Source: Amycolatopsis pretoriensis
GTDB taxonomy: Bacteria > Actinomycetota > Actinomycetes > Mycobacteriales > Pseudonocardiaceae
NCBI RefSeq assembly: GCF_900107925.1
Contig: NZ_FNUJ01000006.1
Coordinates: forward strand, 558,001 to 622,000
Direction: 5' to 3'
Length of the DNA stretch: 64,000 bases
In this document: positions 49,021 to 57,997 of the stretch, in pieces
How positions within the stretch are numbered: position 1 is the stretch's first letter
How the letters are laid out: every line of letters starts with the position of its first letter
Program-made: the position numbers and the translations under genes
Notes under the pieces: generated by a model
What the model was told of the DNA's origin: nothing
Seen by the model: the letters and a program-made list of their open reading frames with translations, nothing else
Databases searched by the model: none

Positions 49021-50388
49021 TTACTCCGTACGAATGGCCGCCAGCAACAGATCCTTGACTTCGGTGGCGTGGACCTTCTCGCGGGCGAGCGAAGGATCCG
49101 AGCACAGCAGCACCGGCCCGTCCTCGGGCGAGTCGGGCAGCCGGCCGTGGCTGCCCTTCACCGGCGCCGGGTCGAGCGGGACGACCTGCATCGAGTACCG
49201 CAGGCCGAGCTTCTTGCGCGCCAGCGCCGACGCCGCCTTCAGCTTCACTGCCGGGTCGTTCGGGTCGAAGAACAGCTCGGCGGGGTCGTAGCCGGGCTTG
49301 CGGTGGATCTCGACGGTCTTCGCGAAGTCCGGCGCGCGGTCGTCGCTCAGCCAGTAGTAGTACGTGAACCACGCGTCGGGCTCCGCGATCGCGACCAGCT
49401 CCCCGGCCCGCTCGTGGTCGATCCCGATGCCCGCCTGGCCTTCGCCGTCGAGCACGACGTCCACTCCGGACAGTCCGGCGACGATGTCCCGCACGCGCGG
49501 GATGTCCGCCGGGTCGGCGACGTAGACGTGCGCGACCTGGTGGTCGGCGACCGCGAACGCCCGGGACGTCCACGGGTCGAGGTACTCCATGCCGGCCTGG
49601 ACGTACACGTTGAGCAGGCCCTCGCGGCGCAGCGCCCGGTTGACGTCGACCGGCCGGCTCGCGTTGGTGATGCCGTACTCCGAGAGCGCGACGACGGTGT
49701 GCCCGCCGGCCGCGGCGAAGTCCAGCAGCGGCTTCAACGCCGTGTCGATCTCGCGCGCGGCGGCCGCGGCCTGCGGTGCGTCCGGTCCGAAGCGCTGCAG
49801 GTCGTAGTCGAGGTGCGGGATGTAGACGAGCGTGGTGTCCGGCTTGTCCTCGGCCATGATCTTCTGCGCGGCGGCGATGATCCACTTCGACGACGTGATC
49901 GCGGCCGTCGGACCCCAGTAGGTGAACAGCGGGAATTCGCCGAGCTCGCCGACCAGGCGGTCGTGCAGCTGCGGCGGGTGCGTATAGGCGTCCGGGGACT
50001 TCTTGCCGTCGGCGTGGTAGATCGGCCGCGGGGTGACCGTCAGGTCGACGTCCATGCCCATCGCGTACCACCAGCAGACGTTCGCCACGCGGTGGCCGGC
50101 CTGCGCGCGGCGGGCCGCGTCCCAGAACTTGTCGCCCTGCACCAGCCTGTTGTGCTGGCGCCACAGGAAGATCTCGCCGAGGTCGCGGAAGTACCAGCCG
50201 TTGCCGACGATGCCGTGTTCGGCCGGCTGCAGGCCGGTGAGGAACGTCGACTGGACCGAGCACGTGACGGCGGGGAACACGGTGTCGAGCTGCGCGGTGA
50301 AGCCGGGCTCGGCCATCTTGCGCAGGTTGGGCATGTGCGGCAGCAGCCGCGGGGTCAGCCCGACGACGTCGAGGACGAGCAAACTCAT
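49021..50388 (-). CDS. Type I phosphodiesterase/nucleotide pyrophosphatase-like protein (EboF-like)
   Basis: A 455-residue alkaline-phosphatase-superfamily enzyme: LVLDVVGLTPRLL with the first metal Asp, FPAVTCSVQSTFLTG with the catalytic Thr, HGIVGNGWY, YIPHLDYDLQ and VVALSEYGI. It should cleave a phosphodiester or pyrophosphate, perhaps of an activated sugar. The start overlaps the EboE-like stop as ATGA. In ebo clusters the EboF protein belongs to this family. Confidence 0.87.
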   Translation of the reverse strand: MSLLVLDVVGLTPRLLPHMPNLRKMAEPGFTAQLDTVFPAVTCSVQSTFLTGLQPAEHGIVGNGWYFRDLGEIFLWRQHNRLVQGDKFWDAARRAQAGHRVANVCWWYAMGMDVDLTVTPRPIYHADGKKSPDAYTHPPQLHDRLVGELGEFPLFTYWGPTAAITSSKWIIAAAQKIMAEDKPDTTLVYIPHLDYDLQRFGPDAPQAAAAAREIDTALKPLLDFAAAGGHTVVALSEYGITNASRPVDVNRALRREGLLNVYVQAGMEYLDPWTSRAFAVADHQVAHVYVADPADIPRVRDIVAGLSGVDVVLDGEGQAGIGIDHERAGELVAIAEPDAWFTYYYWLSDDRAPDFAKTVEIHRKPGYDPAELFFDPNDPAVKLKAASALARKKLGLRYSMQVVPLDPAPVKGSHGRLPDSPEDGPVLLCSDPSLAREKVHATEVKDLLLAAIRTE

Positions 50389-51512
50389 GCGGAAACCTCT
50401 TCCAAGCCTAGTTCGATCAAGGAACGCCGGGTCCAGTCCAGTTCGGCCGCGATGCCCGCGACCAGCCCGGCGTCGTCGGCGGGTGCGTCCGGGAGCACCT
50501 GCCAGGTGTAGGTCTCGACCTCGACGTGGTCGGTGCGCGCGGCCGCCCCGCCGAACAGCTCGGCGAGGGTGCCGGCCAGCACCGGCCGGGTCGACGTCAG
50601 CGGCGGCGCCGGGTCGGCGTGCAGCGGGACGTGGAAGTGCACGCGCCACGGGGCCTCGCCCGGGAGCGCACCGGCCAATGCCTCATCGAGGTCGTCGACG
50701 CCCGGCGGGGCGCCTTCGTTGCTCTGGTGCAGGAACCGGGGTTCCACAAAGGACTCCAGGGCCTGCCGCGTCGCCGGGTCGTTCGGCGCGGCGGCCTCCA
50801 GAGCCGCGGACGCCTGCAGCTTGACGACATCGAGCCCGGCGGCTTCGAGCCGGCTCAAAGCCGCAGCCGGTTCCTCGAACCCGACCGCGAGGTGGCACGT
50901 GTCGAGGCAGACGCCGAGCCATTCCTTGTCCACATCGGACAGCAGAGACGCGGCCTGCGCAGTCGTCTCGATGACGCACCCCGGTTCCGGCTCGAACGCC
51001 ACCCGCACCGGACGGTCCTGGTCGGCCAGTCCCTTGGCGAGCAGGTTGAGCTGACCGCGGTCGTCTCGCCATTCCGTGCGCCAGCCGAGCGGCAACGTCG
51101 AGACGCTGCCGCGCACGGCGTCGTCGGGCAGCAGTTCGGCGAGCAGCCGGGCCAGGTCGAGCGTGTAGGCGGTCCGCTCGCGTGTCGACCAGTCCGGCCG
51201 GTACACCTTGTGCTTGACGACCGGGTCGTGGAACCCCTGGTACGGGAACCCGTTGAGCGTCACGACCTCGAGCCCGCGGGCGGCCAGTTCCTTGCGGAGC
51301 GTGGCAACGGCACCCGGGTCGTCGGTCAGCTCGGACGCCACCGGCCGGGCCAGCCACAGGCCCAGCCCGAGCCGGTCGACGCCCAGGCGTTCCCGCACCG
51401 GCTCGCCGAAGCGGGCCAGCTGGGCGAGCACGCCGTCGAGGTCCTCGGCCTGGTGCACGTTGGTGCAGTAGGCGAGGTGGACGAGCGTGCCGTCGCGGTG
51501 CCGGAACCTCAC
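50385..51512 (-). CDS. eboE: EboE-like metabolite traffic protein (TIM barrel)
   Basis: A 375-residue TIM-barrel protein related to xylose isomerase-like enzymes: HLAYCTNVHQAEDLDGVLAQL, LGLGLWLARPVA, VTLNGFPYQGFHDPVVKHKVYRPDW, VAFEPEPGCVIE, LGVCLDTCHLAVGFEEP and HFHVPLHADPAP. The YCTNVHQAE and NGFPYGxFH motifs are typical of EboE, which takes part in precursor export in ebo-containing bacteria. GTG 51512 overlaps the TatD stop as GTGA. Confidence 0.85.
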   Translation of the reverse strand: MRFRHRDGTLVHLAYCTNVHQAEDLDGVLAQLARFGEPVRERLGVDRLGLGLWLARPVASELTDDPGAVATLRKELAARGLEVVTLNGFPYQGFHDPVVKHKVYRPDWSTRERTAYTLDLARLLAELLPDDAVRGSVSTLPLGWRTEWRDDRGQLNLLAKGLADQDRPVRVAFEPEPGCVIETTAQAASLLSDVDKEWLGVCLDTCHLAVGFEEPAAALSRLEAAGLDVVKLQASAALEAAAPNDPATRQALESFVEPRFLHQSNEGAPPGVDDLDEALAGALPGEAPWRVHFHVPLHADPAPPLTSTRPVLAGTLAELFGGAAARTDHVEVETYTWQVLPDAPADDAGLVAGIAAELDWTRRSLIELGLEEVSA

Positions 51513-52360
51513 TTGCGCGCACCCCGCAGGATCGAGTTGCCCGCGAACTCGGCGTCCGCGGCGTCCGCTTCCAGGGAAAGCCGCCCGCTCTGCCCGTAGA
51601 ACTCGACCGGGTTGCGCCACAGCACCCGGTCGACGTCGTCGTCGGTGAACCCGGCGGCGAGCATCGCGTCGCCGGTCTTGCGGGTCTTGAGCGGGTCGCT
51701 CTTGCCCCAGTCCGCGGCGGAGTTCACCAGCACGCGCTCGGTGCCGTACTCCTGGAGGATCGCGACCATGCGCTCTTCGTCCATTTTGGTGTCCGGGTAG
51801 ATCGAGAAGCCCATCCAGCAACCGGAGTCCTTGACCATCGCGACGGTCACCTCGTTGAGGTGGTCGAGCACCACGCGCCCGGGGGCGATGCCGGACTCGC
51901 GGACGACGGCGATGCTGCGTTCGGTCCCGGCGGCCTTGTCGCGGTGCGGGGTGTGCACCATCGCCGGCAGGTCGTGGTCGATCGCCAGCGCCAGCTGCGC
52001 CGCGAACGCCTTGTCCTCTTCGGCGGTCATCGAGTCGTAGCCGATCTCGCCGACCGCGACGACGCCGTCCTTCTCCAGGTAACGCGGGAGCAGGTCGAGC
52101 ACCGGCGCGCAGCGCGGGTCGTTGGCCTCCTTGGGGTTCAGCGCGATCGTGCAGTGGTGGGCGATGCCGAACTGGCTCGCGCGGAACGGCTCCCAGCCGA
52201 CTAGCGCGTCGAAGTAGTCGGTGAAGCTGCCGACGTTCGTGCGGGGCTGGCCCAGCCAGAACGCCGGCTCGACGAGCGCGCGGACGCCGGCGGCGTGCAT
52301 GGCCGCGTAGTCGTCGGTGGTCCGGGAGCTCATGTGGATGTGCGGGTCGAAGATGCGCAT
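51509..52360 (-). CDS. eboB: TatD-family metal-dependent hydrolase (EboB-like)
   Basis: A 283-residue amidohydrolase-superfamily TIM barrel: IFDPHIHMSSRTTDDY with the His-x-His metal pair, VAVGEIGYDSMTAEED, MVHTPHRDKAAGT, VLDHLNEVT and VNSAADWGKSDPL with the last metal Asp. TatD proteins are nucleases or hydrolases, and the ebo member is called EboB. It starts at 52360, sharing one base with the EboA stop. Confidence 0.85.
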   Translation of the reverse strand: MRIFDPHIHMSSRTTDDYAAMHAAGVRALVEPAFWLGQPRTNVGSFTDYFDALVGWEPFRASQFGIAHHCTIALNPKEANDPRCAPVLDLLPRYLEKDGVVAVGEIGYDSMTAEEDKAFAAQLALAIDHDLPAMVHTPHRDKAAGTERSIAVVRESGIAPGRVVLDHLNEVTVAMVKDSGCWMGFSIYPDTKMDEERMVAILQEYGTERVLVNSAADWGKSDPLKTRKTGDAMLAAGFTDDDVDRVLWRNPVEFYGQSGRLSLEADAADAEFAGNSILRGARK

Positions 52361-52905
52361 CAGGCGTCCTGTTCGTTCAGCAGCGGGCGGAGATCGGCGG
52401 GGACGTCGCGGCCCGCGGCGGTGCGCTCGGCGGCGAAGGACCGCATCATGCGCAGCAGTTCTCCGTCGGTCCGGCGGTCGAGCCCGGCGACCTCGGCGAG
52501 GGGGATGCCCATGAAGACGCACTTGAGGACGCCGTGCCGGTACGCGGCGTCGTCCAGGTGCTCGGCGGCGTACTCCCCCATCGCGGCGGTGACGAGCCGG
52601 GGGTCGTTGGTGCGCAGGGCGTCCGCGACCAGGGCGAGCCCGGCGTCGCCGATGTCCACAACGGACAGTCCACGCAGGACGGCCCGCTTTTCGGCGGCGT
52701 CGCCGTAGCGGTAGAGGTCGGGCATCTCCGCCGCGGCCCCGGGAGCCGCCTTGAGCAGCTCCACGCGGGCCACGTCGTCGACCGTCCACCCCGGGGTGTC
52801 CGACGGACCCCGGCCGACGCGGCGGCCGACGCCCGGGAACACCGTGCGCAACGCGGTCGCGTCGGCCGCCACCTTGGTCCGGGCTTCCTCCAGCCAGGCG
52901 TTCAC
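52360..52905 (-). CDS. eboA: EboA-domain protein
   Basis: A 181-residue all-helical protein: WLEEARTKVAADATALRTVFPGVGRRVGR, VARVELLKA, NDPRLVTAAMGEYAAEHLDDAAYRHGVLKCVFMGIPLAEVAGLDRR in sequence order. The KCVFMGIPL segment and the overall layout are those of the EboA domain, whose activity is unknown. GTG 52905 overlaps the previous stop as GTGA. Confidence 0.85.
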   Translation of the reverse strand: MNAWLEEARTKVAADATALRTVFPGVGRRVGRGPSDTPGWTVDDVARVELLKAAPGAAAEMPDLYRYGDAAEKRAVLRGLSVVDIGDAGLALVADALRTNDPRLVTAAMGEYAAEHLDDAAYRHGVLKCVFMGIPLAEVAGLDRRTDGELLRMMRSFAAERTAAGRDVPADLRPLLNEQDA

Positions 52906-53723
52906 GCCGTCACCGCCTTCCGCAGGAATTCGAGGGACTCGCGGGCGATCCGCGGGGCCGCGTGGCTGTCCCGCGGCAGTTCCACGGCGACGAGCCCGGC
53001 GTAGGGCGACAGCGCTTCCAGCACCGGCGGGAAGTCGATCTCACCCTTCCCGAACTCCAGGTGTTCGTGGGTGCCGCGGCGCATGTCGTCGATCTGGACG
53101 TTCACCAGCCGCGGCAACGCCCGCCGGACGCAGTCGGGCACGGACGCGGACTCGTTGCACCGGCAGTGCCCGATGTCCAGCGTCAGCCCGAACCGCTCCG
53201 GGTCGCCGAGGCGCCGGGACAGCTCGAAGTACCCGTCCAGGTCTTCGACGAGCATGCCCGGCTCGGGTTCGAAGCCGAGCTTGACGTCGTGTTCGTCGGC
53301 GGCCTTGAGCACCTCGGCGCACCCGTCGGCCAGGTGCGCCCAGGCGTCCTCTGTGGACAGGTCCGCGGGCTTGTTCCCGCTCCAGAACGACACGGCCTCC
53401 GCGCCCAGGTCCGCGGCGATCTCGACCGCTCGCGTCAGGAACTCGACGCGGCGCGCGCGGTCGGGGTCGAGGAACGTCGGCGAGTGCTTGCGCCACGGGT
53501 CGAGCAGGAACCGGGCGCCGGTCTCGATGACGACGGCCAGCCCGAGCCGGTCCAGTTCGGCGGCCAGCGACGCGACCTGCCGGGCGAGGTCCGGCCCGAA
53601 CGGGTCGAGGTGCTGGTGGTCGAGAGTCAGCGCGACGCCGTCGTAGCCGAGGTCCGACAGGACGCGCAGGGCGTCGCCGAGGCGGTGGTTGGCAAAGCCG
53701 TTGGTGCCGTACCCGAACCTCAT
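52902..53723 (-). CDS. Sugar phosphate isomerase/epimerase in the ebo operon
   Basis: A 273-residue TIM barrel: FGYGTNGFANHRLGDALRVL, DGVALTLDHQHLDP, VIETGARFLLDPWRKHSPTF, LGFEPEPGMLVED, GLTLDIGHCRCNE, VNVQIDDMRRGTHEHLEFGKGEIDF and VAVELPRDSH, with metal-binding Glu, Asp, His and Glu at the usual places. It is a second, distinct member besides the gene at 48001. It is coupled to eboC by ATGA and to eboA by GTGA. Confidence 0.86.
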   Translation of the reverse strand: MRFGYGTNGFANHRLGDALRVLSDLGYDGVALTLDHQHLDPFGPDLARQVASLAAELDRLGLAVVIETGARFLLDPWRKHSPTFLDPDRARRVEFLTRAVEIAADLGAEAVSFWSGNKPADLSTEDAWAHLADGCAEVLKAADEHDVKLGFEPEPGMLVEDLDGYFELSRRLGDPERFGLTLDIGHCRCNESASVPDCVRRALPRLVNVQIDDMRRGTHEHLEFGKGEIDFPPVLEALSPYAGLVAVELPRDSHAAPRIARESLEFLRKAVTA

Positions 53724-54547
53724 GTCGGCGACACCTTCCGGCTCAGCGCCCGCGCGATCGGGAACGCGGCGGCGACGGCCAGCGCCGAGCGCCACGCCCC
53801 GGTCCGCGCGATCAGCCCGGCCTGCAGCGGGATCATGCCGTGGATCCCGGCGCCGACCGCGCGGCGGATCTTCGGCGCGGCCGGGTCGCGGACGGCGTCG
53901 TACTGCGCCCGCCCGGTCGTCGCCAGGTACGTCCCGAGCAGCGCCGAGGCCAGCGGCCCGACGCGGCCCGCGGCGACGCGCACCCCGGCCGTGGCGGCGA
54001 GGGTGGCCGCCGGCAGCGCCGGCTTCGCACCGTCCACTTCGGACCGCGACAGCGTTGTCACGGCGTAGGTGTGCGCCCCGACGGTCAGCGCCGCCGGCAG
54101 GGCCGCCCGGGCCCCACCGCCGCCGAGCAGGACGTCGAGCGTGCGGGCCGCGGCCATCGCGGCCGGCCCGAACACGGTCTCCTTGAGCACGAAGTCGTAC
54201 GCCCAGACGGTCGCGGCCAGCGGCAAGGCGACGCGCAAGGCACGGCTCCCGCCGGCGGCCGCGGCGATGCCGAGCCCGCCCGCGGTCAGCCCGGTCGCGA
54301 CGCCGAGCGCGGTGCCCGGGGAGACCCGGCCCGACGGGATCGGCCGCTCGGGCCGTTCCATCGCGTCGAGGTGGCGGTCGGCGTAGTCGTTGAGCGCCAT
54401 GCCCGCCCAGTAGATGCAGACGGACGCGCCGGTCAGCGCGAGCGTGCGGCGGCCGAACGGCCAGCCCGACGCGGCGGCCCCGGCGACGGCGTCCCCGGGC
54501 ACGGTCAGCGCGGCGGGCGCGCGGACGAGTTCGACGAGCGCCTTCAC
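53720..54547 (-). CDS. eboC: UbiA-family prenyltransferase (EboC-like)
   Basis: A 275-residue membrane prenyltransferase with about eight helices and the Asp-rich prenyl-diphosphate motif NDYADRHLDAMERPERPIPSG. The second, C-terminal DxxxD motif is not clear. In ebo clusters EboC prenylates the exported metabolite or its precursor. GTG 54547 overlaps the upstream stop as GTGA, the same coupling as elsewhere in the operon; GTG 54559 is an alternative. Confidence 0.87.
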   Translation of the reverse strand: MKALVELVRAPAALTVPGDAVAGAAASGWPFGRRTLALTGASVCIYWAGMALNDYADRHLDAMERPERPIPSGRVSPGTALGVATGLTAGGLGIAAAAGGSRALRVALPLAATVWAYDFVLKETVFGPAAMAAARTLDVLLGGGGARAALPAALTVGAHTYAVTTLSRSEVDGAKPALPAATLAATAGVRVAAGRVGPLASALLGTYLATTGRAQYDAVRDPAAPKIRRAVGAGIHGMIPLQAGLIARTGAWRSALAVAAAFPIARALSRKVSPT

Positions 54548-55665
54548 CGGTTCGCCCACTCACGCAGAGCCGCGTACTGCGACGCGAGGTCGTGCGGGCC
54601 GTCCCCGACCGGATCCTTGAAGAAGAACCCGAACTCGGCCACCGGCCCGGCGACACCGTCGCGGCAGGCCTTGCCGGTCAGCCGGGCCAGGTCGAGCACC
54701 AGCGGCGCGGCGAGCGCGGAGTCGCAGCCCTGCCAGGTGAGCTGCAGCGTCATGCGCGTGCCGAGGAAGCCTTCGAACAGCACGTGGTCCCAGGCGGTCT
54801 TCCAGTCGCCGAGGGCCGGGACGTAGTCGATGTGGACCTCGCCGTCGACGGGGTGCCCGAGGTTCTGTTCGAGCACCTGCTGCTTCGACGCGTTCTTGCT
54901 CGACGCGGCACCCGGGTCGGCGAGCGTGGCGCCGTCCCCGCCGCCGAGCAGGTTCGTGCCCGACCACGCCAGGACGTTCAGCGCGCGCTGGGCGAACATC
55001 GGCGCGAGCACCGCCCGCAGCAGCGTCTCGCCGGTCTTGCCGTCCCGGCCCGCGTACGGTAGCCCGGTCTCGCGGGCGAGTTCGTCGAGCGCGGGCAGCC
55101 GCGCGCCCGTGGAAGGGGTGAAGTCGACAAAGCCACAGCCCGCCCGGAACGCGGCGTAGGCGTACAGCGCGCTCGCGGGGAGCACGTCCTCACCCGCGTC
55201 CAGCGCGGCTTCCAGCGCCGTGAGCGAAGCGTGCGCCGGGTGCGGCGCGCAGGGCGGCTCGGTGGAGGAGACGTTGACGACGACCACGTGGTCCAGTCCT
55301 TCGCCGAACGCCGTCAGGTCGGCGACGACCCGGTCGATCGCCGCCCGGCCACCGCCGTCGGGCGCCGGCCGCAGCCGCGCCTCGGCGGCCTCCAGGTCCG
55401 CCGCGACCGGGCCCGGCAGCGTCGCCGGCAGCACGCCCGCCGCGACCAGGTGCTCGGCCCGCTTGACCAGCGGCGTGTCGACGACGTCGTGGCCCCCGAA
55501 GACCAGGTCCCCCAGCCCGGGCAGCTCGGCCCCCGCGAAGTCCGGCTGCTCGGTCACGCACCCCGTGCGCGCGGCCAGTCCCGCGCGCATCGCGGCCGCC
55601 CCGGCGATGGCCGTCGTGGCCACCGACCCGCGGGCCCCGATCAGCCAGACACCGATCTTCCCCAT
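54544..55665 (-). CDS. myo-Inositol-3-phosphate synthase-like protein
   Basis: A 373-residue NAD-dependent protein of the inositol-3-phosphate synthase family: KIGVWLIGARGSVATTAIAG as Rossmann loop, VVVNVSSTEPP, VDFTPSTGARLP, PYAGRDGKTGETL, LNVLAWSGTNLLGGGDG, SKNASKQQVLEQNLG and HIDYVPALGDWKTAWDH. The last motifs are those of the catalytic domain. It is the first gene of the operon, with GGAGG before the ATG. Many ebo clusters carry a 3-dehydroquinate-synthase-like EboD, which is absent here; this cyclising enzyme may fill a similar place. Confidence 0.86.
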   Translation of the reverse strand: MGKIGVWLIGARGSVATTAIAGAAAMRAGLAARTGCVTEQPDFAGAELPGLGDLVFGGHDVVDTPLVKRAEHLVAAGVLPATLPGPVAADLEAAEARLRPAPDGGGRAAIDRVVADLTAFGEGLDHVVVVNVSSTEPPCAPHPAHASLTALEAALDAGEDVLPASALYAYAAFRAGCGFVDFTPSTGARLPALDELARETGLPYAGRDGKTGETLLRAVLAPMFAQRALNVLAWSGTNLLGGGDGATLADPGAASSKNASKQQVLEQNLGHPVDGEVHIDYVPALGDWKTAWDHVLFEGFLGTRMTLQLTWQGCDSALAAPLVLDLARLTGKACRDGVAGPVAEFGFFFKDPVGDGPHDLASQYAALREWANR

Positions 55666-55884
55666 GCTTCCTCCACCTGTTCGGTTCAGCCCGCGCCGAA
55701 AGCTCCTCCGGTGCCGCGGGGCAGGGCACCGCACGCGGCGTTCGTGTCGCCGCGCGTGCGGGTGCCCGCCAGAGCTACATCGCCGGAGTCGATCACGTGT
55801 TTCCACCCAGTCGTGAATGCGGCCCAGTCTGCCCGCTGGACCCGGCCCTGACACGTCCCATCTTGCGGACCGGTTGAGGGGTCT

Positions 55885-57156
55885 TCATCCGCTGTCCCTT
55901 TCCGCTCGCACCGGCACCAGCGCCGGGTCGTCGAACACCGCCTGGAGCGCGACGTGCGCACCGCCGCGCGAAGCCGCGGAGAACCCGAGCCACGACAGCT
56001 CGACGCGGCAGCCCCCGATGCCGGGGGCGATCACCCGGGCCTCGAGCTCGGCCAGCATCGGGCCGAGCAGGTACGGCCCGAGCTGGGCGAAGTAGCCCCC
56101 GAGCAGCACCACCCGGGGGTTGAAGACGTTGACCAGCACGGCCGCGCCGACGCCGAGCCCGGTGCCCACCCGAGCCAGCGCGTCGAGCGTCCGCCGGTCC
56201 TTCCGCTCGGCACGGCGGCGGATGATGTCGAGCCGCTGCTCGAGGTCGAGCGACGGGTCGTGCACCGGATCGGCGGGCGACGCGGCCAACCGCAGCATCC
56301 CGGCCAGCCCGACGAGCGTCTCCCAGCAGCCGCGGCGGCCGCACCCGCAGAGGCGCCCGGCCGGGTCGACCTGGATGTGCCCGATCTCACCGGCGAACCC
56401 CTCGGCTCCGCCGAGCAGCCGGCCGCCGGAGATCACCCCGCCGCCGACGCCGATCTCGCCGGTCAGGTAGACCAGGTCGGCGGTCCCGGCGACGCTGCCC
56501 ATGGCGTACTCGCCGAGCGCGCCGAGGTTGGCGTCGTTGGCCGTGCGGATGGGGAACGACGGCGGGCCGAGCCGCCGGGTCAGCCGGTCGGTGATGCCGC
56601 GGACCACCGGGACGTCGGTCCAGTGCAGGTTGGGCGCGAAGGCGACGGTGCCGCTCGCGACGTCGACGAGCGCGGGGATGCCGACGGTCACCCCGGCCGG
56701 CATGACGCCGAGGCGCCGGCATTCCCGCAGCGCCCGCGCGGTCAGTTCGGCGCCGGCGTCGAGGACTTTCGCGACGGGGAGCGCCTGGACGTCGAGCGCC
56801 ACGCGTTGTTCGAACAGGACGGTGCCGGTGAGGTCGAGGGCGAGCGCGGTCAGGTAGTCGACGTTGAGCTCGACGCCGATACCGCCGACCCCCCGGCCGT
56901 CCAGTTCGACGATGGTCCCGGGCCGCCCGACGGCGCCGGCGCGTTCCCGTTCGCCTTCCCGCGCCAGCCCGCGGCCGACGAGTTCCGAGACGAGGCTCGA
57001 CACGGTCCCCTTGGTGAGCCCGGTATCGGCGGCGATCGCCGCGCGCGACCGGGGACCGGCGTCCCGCAGGTGCCGCAGCACCAGCGCCAGGTTGCTCCGG
57101 CGGACGGCGGCCTGGTCGGCCGGGCGCACCGGCTTGAGGGAGAAGGAGGAGTCCAC
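55885..57156 (-). CDS. ROK-family transcriptional regulator beside the ebo-like operon
   Basis: A 423-residue ROK protein: winged helix (SRAAIAADTGLTKGTVSSLVSEL), then IPALVDVASGTVAFAPNLHW, TANDANLGALGEYAMG, GEIGVGGGVISGG and zinc motif CGCGRRGCWETLVG. GTG 57156 is chosen because TTG 57192 would add an unlikely lead. It is transcribed toward the ebo-like operon with a 219-bp gap, so it is its likely regulator, responding to a sugar or inositol compound. Confidence 0.88.
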   Translation of the reverse strand: MDSSFSLKPVRPADQAAVRRSNLALVLRHLRDAGPRSRAAIAADTGLTKGTVSSLVSELVGRGLAREGERERAGAVGRPGTIVELDGRGVGGIGVELNVDYLTALALDLTGTVLFEQRVALDVQALPVAKVLDAGAELTARALRECRRLGVMPAGVTVGIPALVDVASGTVAFAPNLHWTDVPVVRGITDRLTRRLGPPSFPIRTANDANLGALGEYAMGSVAGTADLVYLTGEIGVGGGVISGGRLLGGAEGFAGEIGHIQVDPAGRLCGCGRRGCWETLVGLAGMLRLAASPADPVHDPSLDLEQRLDIIRRRAERKDRRTLDALARVGTGLGVGAAVLVNVFNPRVVLLGGYFAQLGPYLLGPMLAELEARVIAPGIGGCRVELSWLGFSAASRGGAHVALQAVFDDPALVPVRAERDSG

Positions 57157-57399
57157 GCCGACACCGCCCCGGTTCGTCTGGTGGACCAACAAATTAAGAC
57201 GGGCGAAACGATCCGGTCAACGCGCCCGGAGACCGGACGAAAGCCGGACAAACGGTGCTGACCAGCGAAACTATCGAACGCGGCAAGCGAAAGTGTCCCT
57301 CGGATGGAGCAGGAGTTAGGGCGCGCGGACGCCGTAATCCGCCCGCCGATCGGGATGTCCCGCTCAGCGGGAGTATCGGCGGGGTTGCGCAAGTTTGCG

Positions 57400-57861
57400 T
57401 CAGGCCGAGGGCACGGCCGGGAAGGTGAGCGTGCTCAGCGCGGCGACCAACGGCGAAAGTTCCGGCAAGCTCCCCGCGTCCGCGAGGGCCTCCGCCAACG
57501 CCGCATCGTGCGTCGGACGCGCCGCCGTCAACAACGCCTGACCCGCCGGCGTCACCTCCGTGTAGATGCCCCGGCGATCATCCGCGCACAGGTACCGCGC
57601 CAGCAACCCCCGCCCCTCCAACCGAGTCACCAGCCGGGTCGTCGCCGACTGGCTGAGGACCACCGCGTTGGCGAGCTGGTTCATCCGCAGGTGGAAGCCG
57701 TCCTGGCGGGCCAGCGCGTCGAGCACGCTGTACTCGCTCACCGAAAGCTCGTGGTCGCGCTCCAGGGCGCGTTGCAGCCTGTCCTCGATCCGCGCGTGCA
57801 GCGCGGCCAGCGTCCGCCAGCCCTGCGCGCGCGCTTCGACGGCGTCGTCGTCCAGTGACAC
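57400..57861 (-). CDS. MarR-family regulator
   Basis: A 153-residue MarR protein with a winged helix (LSVSEYSVLDALARQ, MNQLANAVVLSQSATTRLVTRLEGRGLL, then the wing with CADDRRGIYTEVT). GAGGTGAACC precedes GTG 57861. It is divergent from the MFS gene, with two inverted repeats in the shared promoter, so it probably represses that transporter. Confidence 0.9.
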   Translation of the reverse strand: MSLDDDAVEARAQGWRTLAALHARIEDRLQRALERDHELSVSEYSVLDALARQDGFHLRMNQLANAVVLSQSATTRLVTRLEGRGLLARYLCADDRRGIYTEVTPAGQALLTAARPTHDAALAEALADAGSLPELSPLVAALSTLTFPAVPSA

Positions 57862-57893
57862 GGTTCACCTCTCCCCGGCTTGCGCGTGCTCCC

Positions 57894-57961
57894 TTGCACG
57901 CTGCACTATCAAGCCTGTGCAATATACGGCGTCTGCAACTATCTCGGACGCTCGTAGTTGC
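57894..57961. promoter_or_regulatory. Two inverted repeats in the MarR/MFS promoter region
   Basis: TTGCAC-N17-GTGCAA (57894-57922) and GCAACTA-N13-TAGTTGC (57935-57961). Both contain TGCAA-type half-sites and lie between the divergent starts. They are operator candidates for the MarR protein. Confidence 0.55.
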
Positions 57962-57997
57962 CAACGCCCTCAGTCTACCTCCGGAAGAAGGAAGTCC

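Noticed and set aside
55793..55888. 31-codon frame whose ATG overlaps the ROK stop as ATGA
   Set aside because: It is short, basic and Gly-rich with no family; the overlap alone is weak evidence, and the region is more likely the ebo-operon leader.
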